Part shown: positions 1 to 8,900 of the stretch, in pieces | How the letters are laid out: each line of letters begins with the position of its first letter | How positions within the stretch are numbered: the first letter of the stretch is position 1 | From: JAFGTF01 sp035527995 | GTDB lineage: Bacteria > Spirochaetota > B62-G9 > DRHN01 | Direction: 5' to 3' | Assembly: GCA_035527995.1 (NCBI GenBank) | Contig: DATKZJ010000111.1 | Span: forward strand, 1 to 22,634 | DNA length: 22,634 bases | Notes under the pieces: generated by a model | The model's database searches: none | What the model was told of the DNA's origin: nothing | Seen by the model: only the letters and a program-made list of their open reading frames with translations | Translations under genes and position numbers: made by a program

Positions 1-8
1 GTTAAAAG

Positions 9-1418
9 ATGGCAGATAAGTGGAGACTGATATACAACCCTGAAGGCGATGCGGCAGACATCCTCGCCTACCCTTCGGCGCTCGTCGAGGGAAGGCTCGC
101 CGGAAAGTACCTGCTCTCAAGAGAGAAACTGCCCGATACCGTTGTCGTCCAGGGGGTAAAGAAAAAGGGAATCCTTGCGGGCGCGGACGTCCATGTGAAC
201 AAGGACTCCGCCAAACAGCACGATATCGACGTAGCCTCCTACCCGAGGAGCGGCAGAGGGGGAGCGAAGCAGGCGGAGACCGTCTCTTTAAAGGAGATCA
301 TTATAAAATCATCGAGCAAGTTCGATGCCTGCGAGGTGGACCTGGACGACACCGCGGTGCTTCTTTACACATCGGGCACGACAGGAAAGCCCAAGGGGGT
401 AATGCTCACGCACAACAACCTCCTCGGAGAGTTCCAGTGGGTGGAGAACGTATTTCCTCTCTATCCCGAGGACATTATCGTGGGAGTACTCCCGCTCTAT
501 CATGTCTACGCAATGGCAGATGTGCTCGTGCCTTCCATATACTTCGGATGCTGTGTGAGCCTCATTCCGCAGTACAGCCCTACGGAGCTTCTGAAGAACG
601 TAACAGAGGTAAAGGCGACCGTACTCATCGCCATACCTTCCATGTATATACATCTCCTCCAGATCAGCAGGTCGAGAAAGACGACCATTCCCAAGTCGTT
701 GCGAAGCTGTATCTCCGGAGGTGCCCCCCTTCCTCTGAAGGTGATAAAGGAGTTCGAGGAGGTCTTTCAGACTCAACTGGTCGAGGGATACGGCCTTACA
801 GAAACCACATCTGCAGTGTGTGTAAACACCACCGGCGAGGGCTATAGACCGGGCTCTATCGGTATCCCGTCTTCATTCGCTGAGATCAAGATATACGACG
901 ACGATGGCAGGGAGTTGCCGACCGGTGAGACCGGCGAAATTGTCATAAAGGGAAAGATGGTAACAAAAGGGTACTACAACAGCCCTGAAGATACGGCTGA
1001 GGCGATAAGAAACGGCTGGTTCCATACCGGCGACATGGGTTACAAGGACGATGAGGGTTACATCTTCATAACGGACAGAAAGAAAGACATAATCATAAGG
1101 GGCGGTTTCAATATCTCGCCGCGCGAGGTCGAGGAGGTTCTGTTTACCCACCCGAAAGTAAGGGATGTATCGGTGCTGGGAGCCCCCGACAAGAGCATGC
1201 GGGAGGCTGTGAAGGCGTTCGTCGTTCTCAAAGAAGGAGAAAAGGCCGAGGTGAAGGAGATTATCGATTTCTGCAAAGAACACCTTTCTCCCTACAAGGT
1301 TCCGAAGTTCGTCGAATTCAGGGAAGCTCTGCCGAAATCGGCGACAGGAAAGGTGCTTAAAAAAGAGCTGAGAGACGGATATAAAGATGAAAGACTTTTG
1401 GAAAAAAACAATAACTAA
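9..1418 (+). CDS. Chimera: lipoate-ligase-like N-terminus fused to acyl-CoA synthetase C-terminal part
   Basis: Residues 1-85 read like the start of a lipoate/biotin protein ligase (LplA-like): WRLI at 5-8, a DAAxxLA segment, then HDIDVASYPRSGRGG at 71-85, matching the family's G-I-D-x-x-x-R-x-S-G-G region. From residue 86 the protein is an AMP-forming acyl-CoA synthetase lacking its first ~130 residues: P-loop TSGTTGKPKG at 121-130, YGLTE at 261-265, hinge DRKKD at 356-360, and the adenylation lysine K448 in PKSATGKVL. The missing synthetase N-terminus is found in the next gene, 28 bases downstream, which carries the missing ligase C-terminus. The start suits LplA proteins, which begin close to the WRLI motif; the upstream sequence is outside the window. 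The synthetase part would activate a carboxylic acid as acyl-AMP and then acyl-CoA; substrate unknown. Whether this chimera is active alone is doubtful. Confidence 0.9.
   Translation: MADKWRLIYNPEGDAADILAYPSALVEGRLAGKYLLSREKLPDTVVVQGVKKKGILAGADVHVNKDSAKQHDIDVASYPRSGRGGAKQAETVSLKEIIIKSSSKFDACEVDLDDTAVLLYTSGTTGKPKGVMLTHNNLLGEFQWVENVFPLYPEDIIVGVLPLYHVYAMADVLVPSIYFGCCVSLIPQYSPTELLKNVTEVKATVLIAIPSMYIHLLQISRSRKTTIPKSLRSCISGGAPLPLKVIKEFEEVFQTQLVEGYGLTETTSAVCVNTTGEGYRPGSIGIPSSFAEIKIYDDDGRELPTGETGEIVIKGKMVTKGYYNSPEDTAEAIRNGWFHTGDMGYKDDEGYIFITDRKKDIIIRGGFNISPREVEEVLFTHPKVRDVSVLGAPDKSMREAVKAFVVLKEGEKAEVKEIIDFCKEHLSPYKVPKFVEFREALPKSATGKVLKKELRDGYKDERLLEKNNN
258..263 (+). other. Recombination junction 1 (ligase into synthetase)
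   Basis: The change from LplA-like to synthetase-like protein sequence falls at codons 84-86 (GGG GGA GCG). The in-frame GGGA here is shared with junction 2 at 1842-1845, so a single crossover at GGGA would explain both joins. Confidence 0.7.
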
Positions 1419-1434
1419 GTTCACTCGCACGCCT

Positions 1435-1449
1435 TAGGAGAGACCATTG
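1435..1449 (+). promoter_or_regulatory. Ribosome binding site with TTG start
   Basis: TAGGAG at 1435-1440 lies six bases before the TTG at 1447. No ATG fits the expected synthetase N-terminus, so this site decides the start. It was probably the original start signal of the intact synthetase gene. Confidence 0.7.
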
Positions 1450-2346
1450 GTTGACAGGAGCAGTATTGGAAGAACCCTCGAAGAGAGAGCAAAAAAGTAT
1501 CGTAAAAAACCGGTCCTGCTCTTTGAAGGAAAACAGATAAGCTACACACAGCTCAATGAGAGCGTGAACAAGCTCGCAAACGGACTGAAGGGCCTCGGTA
1601 TCACAAAGGGCGACAGGGTGGCAATCATGCTGCCGAACATCCCTGAGTTTGTTTATTCCTTCTACGCCCTGCAAAAGCTGGGAGCCATCGCCGTACCTTT
1701 TAATACTATGTACAAGGGGCGGGAGGTCCTCCACATACTGAACGACTCGGGCGCCAAGGCGATCATCGCGCTCACGAACTTCGCACCTCTCATCAACGAG
1801 ATAAAGCCCGATGTACCGACTCTCGAGCACATCATTCTCACGGGAGAGCGCACTCTCGTCTTCGTCCAGCCCGAATCCACCGTCTCCCTGCAGATGGTAC
1901 ACGAGAAGGGTGTTTTCAAGGATGTGGAAGAGGCATACAGGAAGATCGGTGAGATCATAGTTGAGACATTGTGGGCTTTCGGTGTAAAAGACGCGTGGTA
2001 CAAGCACCGCGGTTCTGTGAGGGTCGGAGGAAAGAAGATAGCGACCTGTATCATCTCGGAGGTGGAAAACCTCGAGGTGGTGAACGTGATCTGCTTCCTC
2101 GGACCTCTCGTTACGGATGATTTCTTTAAAGTCATATGGGTCCCCCCGGAGGTGAAGGACAAGGTGCTCGAGCCATTGACCTCCGTTGAGGAGGAGGCCG
2201 GAAAACGGCCCGACACCGATGAGTTCAAGAACACGATTCTCGGGATATTCACACAAAAACTCGGAATAGAAATCGAAGAAGGATCGCTGAAGCGCGACGA
2301 GCTCTTCGCCTACGAGAAGCAGCGGGCGCTCGCACGCAAGTCGTGA
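1447..2346 (+). CDS. Chimera: acyl-CoA synthetase N-terminus fused to lipoate-ligase-like C-terminal part
   Basis: Residues 1-133 are the N-terminal part of an AMP-forming acyl-CoA synthetase, up to LEHIILTG at 126-133: LLFEGKQISYTQLNE, then KGDRVAIMLPNIPEF and QKLGAIAVPFNTMY. The core catalytic motifs of the synthetase (P-loop, YGLTE, hinge) are absent. From about residue 134 it becomes the C-terminal two thirds of a lipoate/biotin-ligase-like protein: TLVFVQPES, a YRKIGEIIVETLWAFGV helix region, and VRVGGKKIAT at 191-200 with the family's conserved lysine. The predicted partner halves are in the gene just upstream. Rejoined, synthetase residues 1-133 plus 86-469 of the upstream ORF give about 517 aa, and ligase 1-85 plus 134-299 here give about 251 aa, both usual family lengths. 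The reading frame is intact and there is a good ribosome binding site. Translation probably follows the upstream ORF in one transcript. Confidence 0.9.
   Translation: MVDRSSIGRTLEERAKKYRKKPVLLFEGKQISYTQLNESVNKLANGLKGLGITKGDRVAIMLPNIPEFVYSFYALQKLGAIAVPFNTMYKGREVLHILNDSGAKAIIALTNFAPLINEIKPDVPTLEHIILTGERTLVFVQPESTVSLQMVHEKGVFKDVEEAYRKIGEIIVETLWAFGVKDAWYKHRGSVRVGGKKIATCIISEVENLEVVNVICFLGPLVTDDFFKVIWVPPEVKDKVLEPLTSVEEEAGKRPDTDEFKNTILGIFTQKLGIEIEEGSLKRDELFAYEKQRALARKS
1840..1848 (+). other. Recombination junction 2 (synthetase into ligase)
   Basis: Codons 132-134 (ACG GGA GAG) mark the change from synthetase-like to ligase-like sequence. GGGA at 1842-1845 is in the same codon phase as GGGA at junction 1 (260-263). 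Confidence 0.65.
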
Positions 2347-2418
2347 AACTGCGACTCGCTCCCCTGACGTGTACCGAAAAACTTTGTTATATTTTTCACT
2401 TTATTAATCATTCCCCTG

Positions 2419-2502
2419 TTAGTACCTTATGTAAAAGATCCATAATGTGGACAAGCCACATTCTTGATGAAAAAGGCAAAAAAATCAGTATTAAGGTACT
2501 AA
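2419..2502 (+). promoter_or_regulatory. Structured leader, possible three-way-junction RNA before the rpiB operon
   Basis: A perfect 11-bp inverted repeat (TTAGTACCTTA at 2419-2429, TAAGGTACTAA at 2492-2502) encloses two smaller hairpins: TGTGG/CCACA around ACAAG at 2446-2460, and TTGAT/ATCAG at 2464-2468 and 2484-2488 (one G-U pair). The outer stem ends four bases before the strong ribosome binding site GAGGAGGG (2507-2514) of the isomerase gene. It could be a regulatory leader or a protein operator. I do not recognise a known riboswitch class. An AT-rich stretch at 2384-2412 could hold the promoter, but no well-spaced -35/-10 pair is evident. Confidence 0.4.
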
Positions 2503-2521
2503 ACTCGAGGAGGGCCGGCAC

Positions 2522-2968
2522 ATGAAAAAGGTGGCTATCGGCTGCGACCCCAACGCGGCTGGGCTCAAGGAGATCGTCAAGAAGCATCTGGATGATCTCG
2601 GATACAAATACGAGGACTATGGAAGTGGTGATCCCATCTACGCAAACGTCGCCTTTACGGTCGCTGAAGCGGTTGCAGCGGGAAAACACGACCGCGGCAT
2701 ACTGATCTGCGGGACAGGGATAGGGATGAGCCTCGCAGCGAACAAGGTTCCGGGCGCGTACGCCGCGCTCTGTGCGGATGCGTACTCCGCGGAGCGATCG
2801 AGAAAGAGCAATAACGCAAACATCATGACCCTCGGCTCGCAGACCATCGGCTCCGAGCTCGCAAAGACCCTCGTAAAGGTGTGGATGGAGTCGGAGTACA
2901 CCCCGGGCGGGAGGTCGGAACCGAAGATACAGCGCATCTACGAGTATGCAAAAGAACATCACACGTAG
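2522..2968 (+). CDS. rpiB: RpiB/LacA/LacB-family sugar-phosphate isomerase
   Basis: A 148-residue protein, the usual family length. IGCDPNA at 6-12 is the N-terminal phosphate/sugar site region, ILICGTGIGMS at 60-70 holds the catalytic-site cysteine C63 and the GTG(I)G loop, and SNNANIMTLG at 96-105 plus GRSEPK at 130-135 complete the family pattern. RpiB interconverts ribose 5-phosphate and ribulose 5-phosphate. The GCDPNA and YANVA motifs also resemble relatives acting on tetrulose phosphates (EryI/DerI type), so the exact substrate is open. It is followed by both transketolase subunits, which supports a role in the non-oxidative pentose phosphate pathway. The RBS GAGGAGGG sits well before the ATG. 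Confidence 0.88.
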   Translation: MKKVAIGCDPNAAGLKEIVKKHLDDLGYKYEDYGSGDPIYANVAFTVAEAVAAGKHDRGILICGTGIGMSLAANKVPGAYAALCADAYSAERSRKSNNANIMTLGSQTIGSELAKTLVKVWMESEYTPGGRSEPKIQRIYEYAKEHHT

Positions 2969-2990
2969 GAAAAACAAGGAGCAGTTCTCT

Positions 2991-3836
2991 ATGCTGACAC
3001 CACAAGAGGAAACCAGGCTGAAACAGATCGCCGTGAAGGTGAGGCAGAACGTGATCCGGCAGATCAAGGCGGGCAGGATGGGACATATAGGAGGCGCACT
3101 GTCCATTGCCGATATCGTCACCGCCCTCTACTTCAAGATCATGAGAATCGACCCCAAAAATCCACACTGGGACAGGAGGGACAGGTTCGTGCTATCGGCC
3201 GGTCACAAGTGCCTCGCGCTCTACGCAGTGCTGGCAGAGCGTGGTTTTTTCGATAAAACGGTCCTGGACACATACGGCTCACTCGGCTCCAAGCTGCCCG
3301 GACATCCGGACATGCACAAGCTGCCTGGAGTCGAGTCCAACACCGGAGCGCTCGGACACGGTCTCTCGATCGCGGGGGGCATGGCTTTGGGCCTGAGGAT
3401 GGACGGGATCGATTCGAAGGTGTACGTCATCATGGGCGACGGAGAGCTCGCCGAGGGCTCAAACTGGGAAGCGGCCGCTGCCTCGAGCCACCACAGGCTC
3501 GCCAACCTCCTCGTGTTCGTGGACCGGAATACCCTCCAGATATCAGGAAGGACCGTCGACGTGATGAGCTACGAGCCGCTGGAGCAGCGGTGGCGGTCTT
3601 TCGGGTGGGGCACGAGGGTAATAGACGGCCACGATCTCGGCATGATCGTAAAAGCCTCATCTGAGATCCCGTTCGAAGAGGGAAAGCCGTCCGTTGTGAT
3701 CGCCAACACCGTGAAATCGAAGGGAATCTCCTTTGCCGAGGACAGAGTCGAGTTTCACTACTGGAAGGTAAAAGAAGGAGAGATAGAAAAGGCAGAGCAG
3801 GAGCTGCTGGAGGCCGGGAGGAGGCTTGATCTATGA
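2991..3836 (+). CDS. Transketolase, N-terminal subunit
   Basis: The 281-residue protein matches the thiamine-diphosphate-binding half of a split transketolase. The TPP motif runs from GDGELAEGSNWEAA (149-162) to N180; histidines H32 (GHIGG), H72 (SAGHK) and H105 (PGHPD) are at the expected active-site places. I chose the ATG at 2991 because AAGGAG at 2976-2981 precedes it by nine bases and the N-terminus MLTPQEE fits the family; an ATG at 2946 would overlap rpiB and lacks a good site. It overlaps the C-terminal subunit gene by ATGA, so the subunits are probably made together. With RpiB it moves two-carbon units between sugar phosphates in the cytoplasm. Confidence 0.93.
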   Translation: MLTPQEETRLKQIAVKVRQNVIRQIKAGRMGHIGGALSIADIVTALYFKIMRIDPKNPHWDRRDRFVLSAGHKCLALYAVLAERGFFDKTVLDTYGSLGSKLPGHPDMHKLPGVESNTGALGHGLSIAGGMALGLRMDGIDSKVYVIMGDGELAEGSNWEAAAASSHHRLANLLVFVDRNTLQISGRTVDVMSYEPLEQRWRSFGWGTRVIDGHDLGMIVKASSEIPFEEGKPSVVIANTVKSKGISFAEDRVEFHYWKVKEGEIEKAEQELLEAGRRLDL

Positions 3837-4783
3837 GCGAGATGAAGGACCCGAGACAGATATTTGGTGAGGCGCTTGTGGAGGTCGGTGAGAAATACAG
3901 CAATCTTATTGCCATATCGGCAGACAGTTCGAGCGGATCCGGTATGACCCCTTTCAGGGAGAAGTTTCCCCGGCGTCACCTCGAGTTCGGCATCATGGAG
4001 CAGGGTGTGATCGGCTTCGCATCCGGTCTCGCGACAACAGGAAAGATGCCGTTCGTCGTGGCAATCGCCCCGTTTGTAACATCCAGGCCGTTCGAGATGT
4101 TCAGGAACGACCTCGGTTATATGAAGCAGAACGTGAAGGTCGTCGGACGGTGCGCAGGCATCTCCTACTCCGACCTCGGCCCCACACACCAGTCTCTCGA
4201 AGACGTCGCCATCATCCGGACAATTCCCGGGGTTACAGTGCTCAATCCAGGAGACCCGGTGGAGATAAAACGGGTCGTGCACGCGGCTGCCGCCTTGAAC
4301 GGCCCGTGCTATATAAAGCTCGGCAAGGAGAAGATGCCGGTTCTATATGAGGATGACTACCCGTTTGAGCTCGGTAAAGGGGTTCTTGTGAGGGACGGAA
4401 AAGAGGTAACGATCATAGCAACCGGCAGCGTATTCCCCAGGGCCCACGCCGCAACTGAAATCCTCGTGAAGGACGGGGTCGATGTAAGGCTCATCGACAT
4501 TCATACCCTCAAGCCCTTTGACCGGGAGGTTGTCATAAAAGCGGCGGAACAAACCGGCAGGATCGTCACGGTCGAGGAGCACTACCTCGCAGGGGGCCTG
4601 GGAAGCCTCGTGGCTGAGACGCTCGCAAGGGCAAAAAAGAGCGCCGGAATAGAGATGATAGGAATCGACGACCAGTTTGCGAGTAACGGCCCGTACGAGG
4701 AGCTTCTCGGGCTCTACGGCCTTCTTCCCGACCAGATCGTGAAGACCGTGAAGGAGTTTATTACGGAGAAGGTCCCGTCTTGA
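3833..4783 (+). CDS. Transketolase, C-terminal subunit
   Basis: The 316 residues cover the pyrimidine-binding and C-terminal domains of transketolase. FGIMEQGVIGFASGLA (52-67) contains the catalytic glutamate E56, which activates the cofactor; GPTHQSLEDVAIIR is the classical signature of this half; the C-terminal domain begins around GKGVLVRDGKEVTIIATGS. The length is normal for split transketolases. Its ATG overlaps the stop of the N-terminal subunit by four bases (ATGA), a sign of translational coupling and of a 1:1 heteromeric enzyme. It is the last gene of the rpiB-transketolase operon. Confidence 0.93.
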   Translation: MSEMKDPRQIFGEALVEVGEKYSNLIAISADSSSGSGMTPFREKFPRRHLEFGIMEQGVIGFASGLATTGKMPFVVAIAPFVTSRPFEMFRNDLGYMKQNVKVVGRCAGISYSDLGPTHQSLEDVAIIRTIPGVTVLNPGDPVEIKRVVHAAAALNGPCYIKLGKEKMPVLYEDDYPFELGKGVLVRDGKEVTIIATGSVFPRAHAATEILVKDGVDVRLIDIHTLKPFDREVVIKAAEQTGRIVTVEEHYLAGGLGSLVAETLARAKKSAGIEMIGIDDQFASNGPYEELLGLYGLLPDQIVKTVKEFITEKVPS

Positions 4784-4803
4784 AGTAACACGGCCCGAAA
4801 TCG

Positions 4804-4820
4804 AGATGATTTATCATCTT
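4804..4820 (+). terminator. Weak terminator-like hairpin after transketolase
   Basis: AGATGAT (4804-4810) and ATCATCT (4813-4819) form a seven-pair stem closing on TT (more likely six pairs with a TTTA loop), followed by TTTC. The stem is AT-rich and the U tract short, so it is a weak candidate. Confidence 0.3.
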
Positions 4821-5068
4821 TCATCGCTCACTAAGATCACACTCGAGGGGCCTCGTGATGAGGGACATTACTTCTTTGTAACAAATCGGATAACAACGTG
4901 GCTACATGGTTTAGCCGTTTTGTGTGCTATATGGGTTGTCAGGGATTTGTGCGAAACGGAGGCTGTTTGCGATCGAAGACTTTTTCAAACTCCCTTCCTG
5001 CCCTTCCACTCTTAAACGGCAGATTTTCAGAGACCGAAAGCTTCAACTGCTTTTCCAAACTCTATCAT
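4821..5068. other. Intergenic stretch without recognisable gene
   Basis: This lies between the convergent transketolase and nitrilase genes. The short open frames here lack homology I recognise and a ribosome binding site. I see only a minor five-pair hairpin (GGCTA/TAGCC, about 4900-4918). Confidence 0.5.
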
Positions 5069-5093
5069 AAAGTATACACCTGCCGTATACTTT
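5069..5093. repeat. Perfect inverted repeat, possible bidirectional terminator
   Basis: AAAGTATAC (5069-5077) and GTATACTTT (5085-5093) are perfect complements around ACCTGCC. It lies 20 bases past the 3' end of the nitrilase gene and the + strand continues with T. The core GGYGTATACTTT recurs in the dispersed repeats near 19960, 20220 and 21271, so it may be a relic of that family rather than a dedicated terminator. Confidence 0.5.
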
Positions 5094-5111
5094 TAACTCG
5101 AGATATAGTTA

Positions 5112-5918
5112 CTATCTGCATACCCCGCCGTACTGCTCAGGTCTCCTGTCCCTGAAAAAAGCAAGCTTGCTTTTAGAGTCCCTGATCTTCGCAATATCGA
5201 TATCCGCGGTGATGATGCCCTCCTCTTCAGGGCCGCACCGTGCGATGATCCCGCCGTTGTGGTCCACGATGAAGCTCGATCCCAGAAACTGTATCTTCCC
5301 TTCTGTTCCAGACCTGTTCGCGCATGCGAGGGCGAAACAGTTCGAAAAAGCGTGGGCCTGCATCTCGAAGAACCATGGTCCTCCTGCTTCTTTCGGTGTT
5401 GCAGATGCGACGCAGACGATATCTGCTCTCTTTAGGCCGTAGATCCTCGCGCTTTCCGGGAAGTGGCGGTCGTAGCACAGCATGATTCCGATACGCGCAC
5501 CCCCCGCCTCGAAGACAACGTGTCCGAGGTCCCCCTTTTCGAAGTAGTACGGCTCGTGGATCGTCGGGACCGTCGGTATGTGGAGCTTTCTGTATTTTCC
5601 GATGAACCCACGATCTGAGTCGATCACCGCTGCAGAGCAGAAGTACCGGCCGCCATCCTTTTCAAAGAGAGGCGCAATCACTATGGTACCTCGCCCCTGT
5701 ATGATATCCTCTATCCTTCCTGTCGTCTCTCCGGGGATAGCTTCTGCAAGCCCGAAGTACTGTTTTTTCTCGTACTGCGGGAAGTAGACCGTGTTGAAGA
5801 GCTCCTGAAGGACGATGAGATCGGGTTTGTCGTCGAGGGCCTTCCTGATGAGAGAGAGCCCCTTGTCAGTTACAACTTCTTTTTCTTCTGTCTCGAACTG
5901 TACTACAGATACGATCAT
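5112..5918 (-). CDS. Carbon-nitrogen hydrolase (nitrilase superfamily)
   Basis: The 268-residue protein has the nitrilase triad: E39 in LIVLQELF, K111 in KYRKLHIP, and nucleophile C148 in IMLCYDRHFPE. The KYRKLHIP and CYDRHFPE forms are typical of amidases related to N-carbamoylputrescine amidase and beta-ureidopropionase, which release ammonia and CO2 from carbamoyl compounds; this is a family-level suggestion and the substrate is not certain. No signal peptide, so cytoplasmic. It is the last gene of the AddAB-like operon: its ATG overlaps the AddA stop (ATGA) and AAGGAGGTG lies immediately upstream. There is no obvious functional link to DNA repair, so co-transcription may be incidental. 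Confidence 0.85.
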   Translation of the reverse strand: MIVSVVQFETEEKEVVTDKGLSLIRKALDDKPDLIVLQELFNTVYFPQYEKKQYFGLAEAIPGETTGRIEDIIQGRGTIVIAPLFEKDGGRYFCSAAVIDSDRGFIGKYRKLHIPTVPTIHEPYYFEKGDLGHVVFEAGGARIGIMLCYDRHFPESARIYGLKRADIVCVASATPKEAGGPWFFEMQAHAFSNCFALACANRSGTEGKIQFLGSSFIVDHNGGIIARCGPEEEGIITADIDIAKIRDSKSKLAFFRDRRPEQYGGVCR

Positions 5919-8900
5919 GACACCTCCTTAGCATAGACGTTTACAAGGCGCTCCTCGAGCGGTGCATCGGTGAAGTAGAGCCACCCCTCTATGTGTCTCT
6001 CCTGATAAAGATTGGCGAAAGAGCTGCCGTAGCTTGCGACCTGCTGCCTGTACCTGCTCACCAGTGCTCCGAGCCTCCTCTCCCCTTTCACCTCGTCAGT
6101 CTTGAAATCGATGATCCTTATGCTTTCACCGAATACCACCCTGTCCGCCCTGCCCATGAGGTTTTTGTACTGCGAGGAGAGCGTATCGACCTCCGATACG
6201 GCGTTATCGCCAAAGTACGGTTCAAGCCGCCTATCGGCGATCGTACCCTCAAGAGACCTCTTCGCTTTCATCTTCGCCCTCTGCCTCTCATCTTTCGTGT
6301 ACTCGGAACCTACCATGACGCATGCCCTCTCTATTAAAGCATCAACCTCATCGGGCGAAGGGATCTTCTTTGACATCTCGAGGGCTTTGTGGAACAGGAG
6401 GCCTTTGAGCAGCCCGATCCTCTTGTGTCTTATATCAAGCGAAGCAGGCACGAGATCCTCCTCGGCGAATCCGGAAGGCTCAGGTCCCGGTTTCAGAACG
6501 TGCCGTTCATAGGCGTGTTCCACATGCTCCTTTTCTTTTTCGCTCGGCACTACCCGTCCGACTTTTTTTCTGTACGTCAACTCTTCCCTGCTGAAGTTTT
6601 CGTCAAAGCTCGAAAGCATGACGTCTCCGACGGTCTCTCCCTTACCAGCAACCGGGAAGATCGCGAGGTTCTCGCGGGCCCTCGTCAGGGCGACGTAGAG
6701 AATGTTGAGCTCGTCGATCCGGTGCTCCCGGTTGTTTTCTTCTATGACGGTCTGCATCTGCCGGCTTTCACCGAGCCAGTCGACATACCTGGGGCTTGCA
6801 ATCCCGTACCGGTCCACACGCCCTTCCCGGTCTCTTGTATAGAGGAGTGACCCCTCGTGCTTCAGCTTGAACTGCTGCGAAAGGTACGGTACTATCACGG
6901 TATGGTACTCGAGTCCCTTCGACTGGTGTATCGTCTGAATAGTGACTCCCCGTCCGGCCCCGGATTTGATAGGTAAAACATCCCGGTTCTCCTCGATCCA
7001 TAGGGCAAAACGCTCGAGCGTAGGAACTTCCGGCCGATCCTCAAAGAGATGGGCAACCTCGAGGAGATCGAGAAGCGGCTCGCGGCTTTCGGTATAGGCA
7101 CCGAGAACGTCATACTCATCGTAGGCGCGCCATAGAAACTCGGAAGGAAGCATGTGTCGTGATCCTTCGACGAGAGAGCGTATTCTCCCAGCGAGGTCCG
7201 GGACCCTCTTCTGCAGCATCTCAAAGGTTATATCGCCGAGGGCTTCGAGCTCCCCGTAAGGAAGGCCAGCCATACGAGACCTCAGAAAGCCGGCAAGGAA
7301 CAGAGGCTCGGCCGGGCTGATGCAGAGCTTTATGAGGTTCACGATGTCCAAAACAGCCGGGTCTCCAAGCAGCAGGCTCCTTCCCGCCGTCCTGTACGGT
7401 ATACCGTTCGATAAAAACAGGGACTCGATCTCCTTCGCCTCAGCGTTCCTCCTGCACAGCACTGCGATATCGCTCAGGGCCACTCCTTCTCTTTCAAGCT
7501 CTCTTGTCTTCTCCAGGACACCGGGAAGAACCTCTTCTTTGCTTTCAAACCGCTCTATGTGGAGATGGCCTCTGTCCTTTCCCCCATGGCCCGGGGGTAA
7601 AGCCTGTGTTTCATAGCCGTAATCCGGAAACACCCTCTCCTTTATCTTTTTGAATATTCCGTTGACGAACTCCAGCAGGACCCTGTTCTGGCGGTAGCTG
7701 TATTCGAGGCTGTGCAGGGGAAGATCGAGATCTTCTCTCACCTTTTCAAAGAGCCACGGCTCCCCTCCTCTGAAACGGTATATGGACTGCTTTACATCCC
7801 CGACATAGAAGAAGTTGCCGCCGTTTCTTACGGCCCTGCTCACGAAGTGTCTCAGAACCTCCCACTGCGATTCCGACGTGTCCTGGAACTCGTCAATGAG
7901 CACATATCTGATCCTGGAGTCCAGCCTGTAGTCGATATAATCGTAATCGGAGATTTTTTCAAGAAGCCCAAGGGCGCAGGTCTCGAAATCGTCGAAGTCC
8001 ACACTCCTCCTGCTTCTCTTTCGCTCCTCATAGAAAGAGTGTATGCGCCTGAAAATCTCGAACCAGGTATCGATGTAGTAGTCCATCTCGGAAGCGAGAT
8101 ATCTCCTCGTCTCTTGTCTTACGAAGCTGAAGGTGTCTTTAAACCGCGAGGCTATTTCCTCTTCGATGTGCCCGGTCATCGTCTTGAGGTACCGGATAGG
8201 CCCCTCCTCCTCGGATCGTTTCAAGGCCGGAAGCTCCCAGAGGGTCCTGGGGTTTTTGTATTCGAAAAACAGGGTGAGCTTATTCAAAAAAGACCTGAGG
8301 TTTTTATTGTCCCCCCACTCCTCGAGGTATGAGGAGCAGACAGAGGTTAATAGCTCCACACTGCGCAGAATCTCTCCGGACCGCATACCATCCCTTCTTT
8401 CTTCGTACTCACGCAGAACCCTTAAGCTTCTTTCTTTCTCACTTCCCAGGAGGTCTCTCAGGATGAACTTCTTCTTTTCAACATTGGTGTAGATCTCCTG
8501 GATCGCCCTCGCCGTTCTCGCCCGGCCTTCCCTGTAGGCCCGTATAAACCTAAGAATGCGCTCAAAGAGATCAAAATCTGCTGCGAGAAGACCGTAAAAA
8601 TCCTCGAACGCCTCTTTTAGAACCCCCTCTCTCTCCTTTTCGTCTATGATCTTGAGATCCAGCATGAACCCCGTTTCCTTCGGGAACAGGCCGATAAGAC
8701 CGCCGAGAAAGCTGTGTATCGTTGAGACACGAAGCAGGCTGAACTTCTCGACGAGCTCGAACCGCAGGAGGCGGGCCATGCCTGCGAGCTTTTTTTCCTC
8801 GGCTTTCAGGAGATCTGCGTAGATCTTTGTCTCGGCCTTTTCTCCGCGCTCCAGGGCAGAGAGCCGTTTAAAAAGGCCGTCGCGGATCTCGTTGGCGGCA

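Noticed and set aside
1..2346. Assembly misjoin as the sole cause of the chimeras
   Set aside because: Only four bases are shared at the joins and both reciprocal products are present with open frames, which an assembler error would rarely create; still needs read support.
2343..2525. 60-codon open frame between the chimera genes and rpiB
   Set aside because: It overlaps the structured leader and rpiB start, lacks a ribosome binding site and has no recognisable protein pattern.
2946..2990. Upstream ATG for transketolase N-subunit
   Set aside because: It overlaps rpiB and adds a basic, unfamily-like tail; ATG 2991 has a good RBS.
4806..5155. Two short open frames after transketolase
   Set aside because: No RBS, no homology pattern, and one runs into the nitrilase gene on the other strand.
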